Shown here piece by piece: positions 32,139 through 41,379 of a DNA stretch of 64,000 nucleotides. Each line of letters begins with the position of its first letter. Within the stretch, counting starts at the first letter, position 1. Origin of the DNA: Sorangium cellulosum (GTDB taxonomy: Bacteria; Myxococcota_A; Polyangia; Polyangiales; Polyangiaceae). A program made the translations under genes and the position numbers. A model generated the notes under the pieces. That model saw nothing but the letters and a program-made list of their open reading frames with translations, was not told the DNA's origin and made no database searches. The DNA is taken from assembly GCF_004135735.1 (NCBI RefSeq), contig NZ_CP012670.1, positions 7,952,501 to 8,016,500 on the forward strand. The letters run 5' to 3'.

Positions 32139-33353
32139 ATGACGACTTCAGCAACCCACGGGCGCCGCGTCTTGATCGTTGGACTTGGCATCGCCGGCAT
32201 CGCCACGGCCCTGCGGCTGCGCAGGGCCGGCTGGGAGCCCGTGATCATCGAGCGGGCCCCCGAGCGCCGCAAAGGCGGCTACTTCATCGCCCTCTTCGGC
32301 ACGGGCCAGGCGTCCGCCGAGCGGCTCGGCGTGCTCGAGGCCATGGGCAACCGCAAGCACCCGCAAACCAAGACGTACGAGGTCGACCGGACCAATCGTC
32401 GTCGCGAGGGCATGGCCTTCGCCGACGTGCCCGGCCAGCCGCGCATGCTGCTGCGCGGCGACGTCGAGGATGCGTTGTTCAACGCGCTGCCGGAGCGGGT
32501 GGAGATCCGCTTCTCGACTGTCCCCACGGGGATGGATCCAGGAGGTCGCGGCGTCGATGTCACGATGACCCACACGAAGACCGGCGAGACCGTGACCGAG
32601 CACTTCGACCTCGTGGTGGGGGCTGACGGAGTGCGCTCGACCGTCCGGAGGCTCGTCTTCGGCCCGCATGAAGAATTCCTCTACCCGCTGAATTACATGA
32701 TCGGGGCGGCCATCCTGAGCGAACCCGTCCGCGGCTATCACCTGCATGATGGGCTGGTCCTTGCCGAGGTCGGGCGGTCGGCGTGGGTATTCCCCTTCGC
32801 GGACCACAACCCAGGCCTGCTCTTCTCCTACCGCGTGGACGACATCGATGCGCAGTTCCGGAGGACCCCCATCGAGTCGCTGCGCAGGGCTTACGGACCA
32901 GAACCGGCAGGGCCCGTGCTGAGGCAGCTCCTCGACGATTTCGCGGCCGCAGACGAGTCCCTGTTCGACTCGGTCAATCAGGTTCGCATGAATTGCTGGC
33001 ACAAGGGGCGGGTCGTGCTGGTCGGCGACGCTGCGTGGTGCCTGACGCTGTATTCAGGGATGGGCGCTTCGACCGGCATGGCCGGGAGTGAGCTCCTGGG
33101 CAACATGCTGGAGAAGTACCCTGACGACGTGGGACGCGCGCTCGTCGCCTGGGAGGAGAAGCTGCGCCCGTTCATCACGAGCCTGCAGGCCGACGGGCTG
33201 AGGATGAGGGCGCTCTTCACGCCGTCTTGTGAAGCTCAGCGGATCCTGCGCGCGGCGTTCGTCCGCCTCGCCAGCTCGCCCGTCACGCGCCCGATCTTCC
33301 GACGACTGACCCTCAATGACCGGCTGAAGATGCGCGACATCGTCGCGCAGTAG
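32139..33353 (+). CDS. FAD-dependent monooxygenase
   Basis: This 404-residue flavoprotein of the PHBH/UbiH-type fold would use NAD(P)H and oxygen to hydroxylate or oxidise a small molecule. Motifs are the Rossmann GxGxxG in VLIVGLGIAGIATALRLRRA with the acidic end in IIER, the DG motif in DLVVGADGVRSTVRR, and the GD motif in VVLVGDAAWCLTLYSGMGAS. Between them is the substrate domain. It is in the size range of such enzymes (about 380-420). It follows an AraC regulator on the same strand by 91 bases, which suggests an inducible detoxification or tailoring step. The substrate is unknown. Flavin binding is inferred from motifs. Confidence 0.85.
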   Translation: MTTSATHGRRVLIVGLGIAGIATALRLRRAGWEPVIIERAPERRKGGYFIALFGTGQASAERLGVLEAMGNRKHPQTKTYEVDRTNRRREGMAFADVPGQPRMLLRGDVEDALFNALPERVEIRFSTVPTGMDPGGRGVDVTMTHTKTGETVTEHFDLVVGADGVRSTVRRLVFGPHEEFLYPLNYMIGAAILSEPVRGYHLHDGLVLAEVGRSAWVFPFADHNPGLLFSYRVDDIDAQFRRTPIESLRRAYGPEPAGPVLRQLLDDFAAADESLFDSVNQVRMNCWHKGRVVLVGDAAWCLTLYSGMGASTGMAGSELLGNMLEKYPDDVGRALVAWEEKLRPFITSLQADGLRMRALFTPSCEAQRILRAAFVRLASSPVTRPIFRRLTLNDRLKMRDIVAQ

Positions 33354-34016
33354 GTCCCTCCGCCTCGCGAGTGGTCGTCGCCACCTCCAGCGACAACGCC
33401 GATTGCGTGGTTGGAGGTGTTCGTCAACCAGGTGGTTGGCGAACAGTCCTCGCTCAGAGATCCGCTGCACCGCGACGATTTCGCTTGACCGAGACGACGG
33501 CGCCGTGGCCGCCGGCGTGCTCCGCGACCGCTGCGGCTGCAGCGGCGCAGGGGGCCGTGCCGAGCTCGCGCCCCTGCTCCGCGTCGCCCGCGCGGCTCGC
33601 GAGCTCTGCCAGGTGGATGAGGTCACGATCGACCGCCCGAGCTCGTGCTCGAGGACCTCGACGCCGAACGCCGCAGCCGGTCGGCGTTTCGTCCACGGGT
33701 CGCGCCGCTCGCATGCAGCGGCGCCCTGGCCAGCGAGCGCTGCGAGCTCGCCGGCGTCGACCTCCACGCCGCGACCGCTCCGCACGCGCGGACCTCGACG
33801 CCGCGGCCGCGCTGCCAGCTCGGGCGCCCTGTGCGGTCGCCGGTGCATCGTGGGCGGGGCGTTCAGCCGGCCATGAGGCGGAAAGCAAGCGCGGATCGAA
33901 CGCGGGCGCGGGTCGCGCACGGCGCCGTCGGCCGCCGCCGCCTCCGCACCGCCCCGCGACCGCCCCGTCGGTTTTCGTTTGCCTCCCGTGCGGCCGGGCC
34001 ACATGGACCGCCGCGC
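33354..34016. other. degenerate intergenic region
   Basis: This 663-base stretch has open frames in several phases but no good start, ribosome binding site or family. It contains the third copy of the CTGCACCGCGACGATTYCGC element (about 33440-33495). The minus strand here reads HLAELASRAGDAEQG and ends KRNRRGAADL, similar in style to fragments near 19.25, 27.5 and 28.35 kb. I read it as decayed sequence plus the promoter region of the Sua5-type gene. Confidence 0.5.
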
Positions 34017-35006
34017 ATGCGAACCGAGCGGCTCGCCGCGGACGCGGCATCCATCGCACGGGCTGCCGAGATCCTCCGCCGCGGAGGGCTCGTCGCCTTC
34101 CCCACCGAGACCGTGTACGGCCTCGGCGCGCGCGCGGACGACGCGCGCGCCGCGCGCGGCATCTTCGAGGCGAAGGGCAGGCCGCCCGGCAATCCGCTCA
34201 TCGTCCATGTCCCCGACGTCGCGTCCGCCCGCGCGCTCGCGGACGACTGGCCCGCGGACGCGGAGCGGCTCGCGCGGGCGATGTGGCCCGGGCCCCTCAC
34301 CCTGATCGTCGCGCGCCGCCCCGACCGCGTCGCCGACGAGGTGGCGGCCGGCGGGCCGACCGTGGCGATCCGGGTACCCGTGCACCCGGTCGCGCGCGCC
34401 TTGCTCGACGCCGTCGGGCTGCCGATCGCCGCGCCGAGCGCCAACCGCTCCACCGCGATCTCGCCGACCACGGCCGAGCACGTCGACAAGAGCCTCGGCG
34501 GGCGCATCGACGCCATCGTCGACGGCGGACCGACGGCGTTCGGGATCGAGTCCACCATCGTCGACGTGACGAGCGCTCCGGCGCGGCTGCTCCGCCCGGG
34601 TCACGTGTCCGCCGAGGCCATCGCCGCGCTCGTGCCGCTCCGGACGCGCGCGGGGCTCGTCACCGCGCCGGACGCGCGCGCCCCGTCCCCGGGCACCCAC
34701 GCGCGCCACTACGCGCCGCGCGCGCGCGTCGCGCTCGTCGCCATGGACGCCGTCCGCGGCGAGGTCGAGCGCGCCGCCCAGGCGGGGGCGCGCGTCGGCG
34801 TCATCGAGCGCGGCGCCCGCACCGTGGCAGGGCCGCACGCCGAGCTCCTCCCCGCCGATCCCGCCGGCTACGCCGCGGCGCTCTACGCCGCGCTGCACCG
34901 CCTCGAGGACGCCGGCTGCGACGTGATCGTCATCGCCGCCGTCCCCGACGCTCCGCCCTGGGACGCCGTGCGCGACCGCCTGGCGCGCGCCTCGGCGGCG
35001 CCCTGA
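34017..35006 (+). CDS. threonylcarbamoyl-AMP synthase (Sua5/TsaC type)
   Basis: This 329-residue enzyme joins threonine, bicarbonate and ATP into threonylcarbamoyl-AMP, the first step of tRNA t6A37 modification. The YrdC domain shows GGLVAFPTETVYGLGARADD, FEAKGRPPGNPLIVHV, LTLIVARR, VAIRVPVHPVARALLDAV and IAAPSANRSTAISPTTAEHV. The linker SPGTHARHYAPRA and a C-terminal alpha/beta domain (about residues 225-329) mark the longer Sua5 form rather than the short TsaC. The start at 34017 (ATG) begins at the first conserved block. A large open frame on the opposite strand is not a gene. Confidence 0.9.
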   Translation: MRTERLAADAASIARAAEILRRGGLVAFPTETVYGLGARADDARAARGIFEAKGRPPGNPLIVHVPDVASARALADDWPADAERLARAMWPGPLTLIVARRPDRVADEVAAGGPTVAIRVPVHPVARALLDAVGLPIAAPSANRSTAISPTTAEHVDKSLGGRIDAIVDGGPTAFGIESTIVDVTSAPARLLRPGHVSAEAIAALVPLRTRAGLVTAPDARAPSPGTHARHYAPRARVALVAMDAVRGEVERAAQAGARVGVIERGARTVAGPHAELLPADPAGYAAALYAALHRLEDAGCDVIVIAAVPDAPPWDAVRDRLARASAAP

Positions 35007-35015
35007 TCGGCCGAC

Positions 35016-35085
35016 GTCGCGGCCCCGGGAAGCTCCCCCTTGGATTGACCGTCGCGGCCCCGGGAAGCTCCCCCCTTGGATTGAG
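35016..35085. repeat. 35-bp direct repeat, 2 copies
   Basis: GTCGCGGCCCCGGGAAGCTC and following bases recur at 35016 and 35051; a third partial copy (GCGTTGCGGCGCCGGG) runs into the palindrome. Confidence 0.85.
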
Positions 35086-35091
35086 CGTTGC

Positions 35092-35227
35092 GGCGCCGGG
35101 GGGTGGGGGGCTGCACGCGGGGGGCTCTCCGGAGGGGCTGGAGTGCAGGCGAGCCACGACAGGGGCTCGCCGGAACGCAAGCCCCGGAGGGGAGCCCCCC
35201 GCGTGCAGCCCCCCACCCCCCGGCGCC
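35092..35227. repeat. large palindrome with 36-bp perfect arms
   Basis: The arm at 35092-35127 is the exact reverse complement of 35192-35227 (36 of 36 bases, beginning GGCGCCGGGGGGTGGGGGGC). The 64-base loop has a smaller inner pair (GGCGAGCC ... GGCTCGCC). It is a MITE- or REP-like element or a strong structure after the Sua5-type gene. Confidence 0.9.
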
Positions 35228-35249
35228 CACCCGGGCGCGGGTGGGTTTT
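35226..35249 (+). terminator. rho-independent terminator
   Basis: CCCACCCG (35226-35233) and CGGGTGGG (35238-35245) form an 8-bp stem with loop GGCG followed by TTTT. The GGTGGG arm can also pair with CCCACC downstream, so an alternative fold exists. It would end transcription from the Sua5-type gene. Confidence 0.6.
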
Positions 35250-35346
35250 CACCCACCACGCGCGCGGTTTGTGGCAAATCTGGGCCGCCCGCTCGCCGGG
35301 TGCGCCGTCTTTCTCTGGCCCGGTCCGTTCTCCTCGTCGTCGACCC

Positions 35347-36570
35347 ATGCCGGCAACGTCCCGCGCCGCCGCCCAGCCCCTCGCCGCCGCCCTCGGCCTC
35401 GCCGCCGTCCTCGCTGCCCCCCTGCCCGCCGGCGCGAGCCTGCTCGACGAGCCCCCGAGGCGCGCGACCTTCAACCTGAACGAGACCGTCGCGCCGGAGC
35501 TCCCGCTCCTCCGCGCCTTCCGCAACGCCGCCATCGAGCGCCCGGGGCCGCTCCGGCTCTACATGAGCAGCGCCTACGGGAAATGGCAGCACCAGCCGTG
35601 GTGGCAGCTCGCCTGGGGCGGCGCGCGGGCGCACGCCGAGGACGCCGAGGACACGCTGGGCGAGCGCGGGCTCGCCGCCGTCGCCGCCGCCCCCCTCGGC
35701 GCCCCGGCCTTCGCGAGCCCCTACGCCCCGCTCTCCCCGTTCGCGCTGCCCGGCACCCTCCACCTCGATCCCGCGGCCCCGACGTGGCTCAGCCCGACGT
35801 GGCTGACGCGGCTCGATCCGAGCTTCACCCCGCCCACCCTCGAGACCACCGGCCCGAGCCTCCTGTCGAACGGCTTCGACCTGCTCTGGGACCCGCCGAA
35901 GAAGCAGCCGCCCTCCCTCCATTGCCAGCGGGGCCCCGTCCAGTTCGCGCGGTACGGCGGACAGCACGACACCTTTGAGCTCGTGCGCTGCGACGGATCC
36001 GTCGCCCCCGGCGCGCTCGATCGCCTGTCGATCCTGGCCCGCCCCCCGGAGGCGCCGGATCCGGGCGAGCTCTTGCCCGACGAGCCGGACGAGGGCACCT
36101 GGCAGCGGGCGCTCGAGTGGGTGCCCCACGTCCGCCTCGTACATCCGCGCCTGCTCTGGGCGCTCCAGCAGATCGCCGACGCCTTCCCGCGCCGCGGGAT
36201 CTACCTCTACAGCGGCTACCGGCCGCGCCCGTCCGGAGACAGCCCGCGGGCCCGCGGCAAGCGCTCGGGCGGCCACCACAGCCAGCACGCCGAGGGGCGC
36301 GCGGTCGACATCGCGGTCCGGGGTGTTCCGAACGAGGCGCTGTTCCGGTTCTGTCGCACGCTCAGCGACGTGGCGTGCGGGTTCTACCCGAACAGCAAGT
36401 TCGTCCACGTCGACGTGCGCCGCCCCGGCACCGGGCGCCTCTTCTGGATCGACGCCTCCGGCCCCGGCGAGCCGTCGCGGTACGTCGACGCCTGGCCCGG
36501 CGTCGTCGAGCGCGGAGGGCTCTCCTGGGGAGCGCAGGGAAGCCCGTCCGGCGCCTCCTCATCCCGCTGA
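35347..36570 (+). CDS. secreted M15/DUF882-type peptidase-like protein
   Basis: This 407-residue exported protein has a signal peptide (PLAAALGLAAVLAAPLPAGA, cleavage near residue 31). The first 250 residues form no known domain. The C-terminal part, from about residue 255, has the zinc peptidase layout of peptidoglycan D,D- or L,D-carboxypeptidases of the M15/DUF882 group: IYLYSGYRPRPSGDS, GGHHSQHAEGRAVDIAVRG (His and Asp ligands) and GFYPNSKFVHVDVR (second His). It probably acts in the cell envelope. The ATG at 35347 follows the terminator region. It is upstream of prkA by 278 bases that carry short GCGCGCCGCGATCGGGCC repeats but no gene. Confidence 0.8.
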   Translation: MPATSRAAAQPLAAALGLAAVLAAPLPAGASLLDEPPRRATFNLNETVAPELPLLRAFRNAAIERPGPLRLYMSSAYGKWQHQPWWQLAWGGARAHAEDAEDTLGERGLAAVAAAPLGAPAFASPYAPLSPFALPGTLHLDPAAPTWLSPTWLTRLDPSFTPPTLETTGPSLLSNGFDLLWDPPKKQPPSLHCQRGPVQFARYGGQHDTFELVRCDGSVAPGALDRLSILARPPEAPDPGELLPDEPDEGTWQRALEWVPHVRLVHPRLLWALQQIADAFPRRGIYLYSGYRPRPSGDSPRARGKRSGGHHSQHAEGRAVDIAVRGVPNEALFRFCRTLSDVACGFYPNSKFVHVDVRRPGTGRLFWIDASGPGEPSRYVDAWPGVVERGGLSWGAQGSPSGASSSR

Positions 36571-36848
36571 CGCCGCCTGCCCGAGGGCGCCCGCGCGCCG
36601 CGATCGCGCCCCGCCTCGCGCGCCGCGCGCCGCGATCGGGCCGCGCGCGCCGCGATCGGGCCGCGATCCGCTCCGAGCGCGGACGCTTCGCGGCGCTGTG
36701 GCCTTGCCATGGCGTGATCGGTGTTAAGCTTGGATCCCCCACCGGGCGCGCGGCGCAAGACGGGGACGGAGATCGGCGCGCCGAGCTCTGCTCCCGCACC
36801 TCCGGCGGCCTTGGCCGCCCCGTGATCGCCCTGGAGAAAAGGTGCGAA

Positions 36849-38906
<2,058 letters not shown>

Positions 38907-38958
38907 CCCCGGCGCGGGGCGCGGCGACCGCCGGCGCCCCGCGCCAAGCCCGCGCGGC

Positions 38959-39222
38959 TCAGCCCTCCCGCCTGAGCTTGGCGATCTCCCGCTCCAGCGA
39001 GGCCACCGTCCGCCTGAGGTCGCGGACCTCCTCGGCGGTGGCCAGGCCCATCGCCCGCGCGAACGTCTCCTTCTGCTCCGCGGTGAACGACGAGACGCGC
39101 CCCGGCACGCTCATCGCCGTCATGAAGAGCCGCATGAACCGCTCGTCCTGCATCAGCTTCGCCACGTTCGGGTTCGCGGCGAGCTTCATCCCCTCGGTGA
39201 CCAGTCTGTCCTTCAGCGCCAT
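38959..39222 (-). CDS. small coiled-coil protein
   Basis: This 87-residue protein (MALKDRLVTEGMKLAANPNV, then KLMQDERFMRLFMTAMSVPG) ends in a heptad-like helix (EVRDLRRTVASLEREIAKLR). It resembles a small family found in myxobacteria, recalled as phasin- or accessory-like, though its function is unknown. No membrane segment is present. It lies 49 bases beyond the PP2C gene stop and may be co-transcribed with it. Confidence 0.7.
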   Translation of the reverse strand: MALKDRLVTEGMKLAANPNVAKLMQDERFMRLFMTAMSVPGRVSSFTAEQKETFARAMGLATAEEVRDLRRTVASLEREIAKLRREG

Positions 39223-39271
39223 GCGGGCAGACTAGCCGAGTTTCGACCGGGCGCGCCCCTCCACGGGCGCC

Positions 39272-40027
39272 TCAGCCCACCTCGACGAGCACCGCCGTGA
39301 TGTTGTCGCGCCCGCCGCGGCGGTTCGCGAGATCGATGAACAGATCGACCGCCCCCTCCCCGCCCTGCGAGGCGATGCTCGCGATCTCCTCCTCGGTCTG
39401 CAGGTAGCCGTGCAGCCCGTCGGAGCAGAGCAGGTAGCGATCGCCCGGCTCCACGGCCACGATCGACGTGTCGACCTCGACGTAATCCCGGTTGCCGACC
39501 GCGCGCGTGATCACGTTGCGGTGCGGCGAGCTCCTGGCCTCGTCGGCGGAGATGAGCCCGTTCTTGATCTGCCACGCGATCAGCGTGTGATCCTCGGTCA
39601 TCTGCACGGCGGTCCCGTTGCGCACCTGGTAGATGCGGCTGTCACCGACCTGCCCGGTCACCAGCGCGCCGCCCACCACGAGCGCCGCGCTGATCGTCGT
39701 CCCCATGCCGCTCTTGTCCCGGTCGAGCTCGGCGATCGCGAAGACCATGTACGTCGCCGCCTGGATCGCGCCCTCCAGGATCCGGAGCACGGCGCGCGCC
39801 TTGGGCTGCGTCAGCGGCTCGTCGCGATCCCCGATGGCGGGCAGGCCCCGCTTCACCATGCCGTAGATCGTCTCGACCGCCTCGGCGCTCGCGACCTCGC
39901 CCGCCGCGTGGCCCCCCATCCCGTCCGCGACGACGTACAGGCGGAGCTCGTCGTCCCGGAAGAACGCGTCCTCGTTGGCGCGCCGGTGGCGCCCCACATC
40001 GGTGCGACCGAAAGAACGGATCCTCAT
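39272..40027 (-). CDS. PP2C-type protein phosphatase
   Basis: This 251-residue cytosolic Ser/Thr phosphatase removes phosphate from proteins phosphorylated by Hanks-type kinases. Motifs are the first metal site VGRHRRANEDAF, VVADGMGGHAAGEVAS, GMGTTISAALV, VGDSRIYQVRNG with TEDHTL, TRAVGN, YLLCSDGLHGYL and GRDNITAVLVEV (last metal Asp). The length is typical of Stp-type enzymes (about 240-250). It diverges from the FIST gene across 116 bases. The Hanks-type kinase at 41380-43758 is a likely functional counterpart, though not in the same operon. Confidence 0.92.
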   Translation of the reverse strand: MRIRSFGRTDVGRHRRANEDAFFRDDELRLYVVADGMGGHAAGEVASAEAVETIYGMVKRGLPAIGDRDEPLTQPKARAVLRILEGAIQAATYMVFAIAELDRDKSGMGTTISAALVVGGALVTGQVGDSRIYQVRNGTAVQMTEDHTLIAWQIKNGLISADEARSSPHRNVITRAVGNRDYVEVDTSIVAVEPGDRYLLCSDGLHGYLQTEEEIASIASQGGEGAVDLFIDLANRRGGRDNITAVLVEVG

Positions 40028-40143
40028 CGAGCTTGCCCGGTCCTTATCGCCGCCCCGTGAGGAGAGCCCCGAGGCGTCGGCGCGACTTTCGCACGATAAA
40101 CTCCTTCAGCCGGCCCTGTCGAGTGGGCGACGGCTCGGTTACG

Positions 40144-41349
40144 ATGGATCGGCCAGCCATGGCACGAAGCTTCGCCGCCACCTGTGGGCCGGAGGGCCTC
40201 CACCACCACCTGGCCGACCTGCGCAGCGCCGTCCCGTCGGCGTCGGGCGGCGTCGTCTTCGTCTCGGGGCAGCTCGCCCAGCGCGCCTCGGGGGTCGCAG
40301 AGCTCGTCCGCAGCGCCTGGCGCGGCGTCCCGGCCTGCGTCGTGCCGGCCGCGGGCGTGCTCAGCGAGCGCGGCGAGATCGAGGGGGACACCGGCGCGAG
40401 CGGCGTCCTGTGGGCCGGCGGGCAGGTCACGCCCTTCGCGGTCCCCGAGCGCGCCGGGGATCCGGGGCGCCGCCTCCGCGAGGCGCTCGTCCACCTCATC
40501 GGCCAGCGCTCGGCGACGGCCATCCTCTTCGCCCGGCCCGGCTCGTTCGCGCCCGAGGCGCTCGAGTCGCTCGGCGCCGCGGTGCCCGGCGCCTGCCTGT
40601 TCGGCGCGGGGACCGCGTCCGGCCCCGCCATCGGCGTGACGGCCCAGGGCGAGCTGATCGAGGGCGCGACGACCGGCCTCGCCATCACCGGGTTCGCGCC
40701 GCCGATCGTCGACGCGTCGCCCGCCGCGAGGCTGCTCTCCGGCTTCCACCCCGTCGAGGAGGCGAGCGGCGGCGTCGTGCTGCGCGCCGGCGGGCGCTCG
40801 GCGCTCGAGCTCCTGTCCGCCGCGACCGCGGCGCTCGGCGAGCAGGCCAGCGCGCAGCCGCTCGTCCTCGCCGCGCTCGAGGGCCCGCCCGAGGGGCCGC
40901 AGCAGCGCGCCGCGGAGCCCGGGGCGGGAGGTCACGTCGGGCACGTCGGCGACGTCGGTTACGTCCGTTACGTGCTGCGGCCGATCCGTGGCGTCGACCC
41001 GTCGCGGCGCGGGATCCTGATCGGCGACGAGGCGCGGCCGGGCGTGCGCCTCGCGTTCGCGGTGCGCGACGCGGCGGCGGGCCGCGCGGGGGTCGACGCG
41101 ATCGCCCGGCAGGTCTCCCAGAGCGCGCTCGGCTCGGCCCCGCGCTTCGCCCTCTACCTGACCTGCGCCGGGCGCGGCCAGCGCCTCTACGGCGCCCCCG
41201 ACGTCGAGGCGCGCATCCTTCGCCAGCGCTTCGCCGACCTGCCGATCGCCGGCATGCACTCGAGCTTCGAGATCGCCCCCGGGGCGCCGGGCCAGGTCAG
41301 GCTCGCCCTCTACACCGGCGTGCTCGCGCTCTTCCGCGCGCCGAGCTGA
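40144..41349 (+). CDS. FIST-domain sensory protein
   Basis: This 401-residue protein looks like a FIST N-FIST C pair, a sensory module proposed to bind small molecules. FIST N has VAELVRSAWRGVPACVVPAA and ATAILFARPGSFAPEALESL; FIST C has RPIRGVDPSRRGILIGDEAR, CAGRGQRLYGAPDVEARILR, FADLPIAGMHSSFEIAPGAP and ends YTGVLALFR. Between them is a 9-bp repeat (about 40927-40971) that encodes HVGHVGDVGYV. No transmembrane or output domain is present, so it is a stand-alone sensor. ATG 40144 or 40159 could start it; neither has a strong ribosome binding site. It diverges from the PP2C gene. Confidence 0.85.
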   Translation: MDRPAMARSFAATCGPEGLHHHLADLRSAVPSASGGVVFVSGQLAQRASGVAELVRSAWRGVPACVVPAAGVLSERGEIEGDTGASGVLWAGGQVTPFAVPERAGDPGRRLREALVHLIGQRSATAILFARPGSFAPEALESLGAAVPGACLFGAGTASGPAIGVTAQGELIEGATTGLAITGFAPPIVDASPAARLLSGFHPVEEASGGVVLRAGGRSALELLSAATAALGEQASAQPLVLAALEGPPEGPQQRAAEPGAGGHVGHVGDVGYVRYVLRPIRGVDPSRRGILIGDEARPGVRLAFAVRDAAAGRAGVDAIARQVSQSALGSAPRFALYLTCAGRGQRLYGAPDVEARILRQRFADLPIAGMHSSFEIAPGAPGQVRLALYTGVLALFRAPS

Positions 41350-41379
41350 GCGGACTCGGGGGCGTTGGGGCGAGCCACG

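Larger units (their letters stand above)
35007..35346. other. intergenic region with direct repeats, a large palindrome and a terminator
   Basis: This 340-base gap between the Sua5-type gene and the M15-like peptidase gene holds a 35-bp direct repeat (units at 35016 and 35051), a 136-base palindrome and a terminator, annotated separately. No gene is seen. Confidence 0.75.

Noticed and set aside
33403..33876. Open frame upstream of the Sua5-type gene
   Set aside because: It has no start signal, homology or consistent codon bias; other phases are equally open.
34930..36408. Large minus-strand frame over the M15-like gene and palindrome
   Set aside because: It is antisense to a gene with clear motifs and is rich in low-complexity Arg/Pro/Gly.
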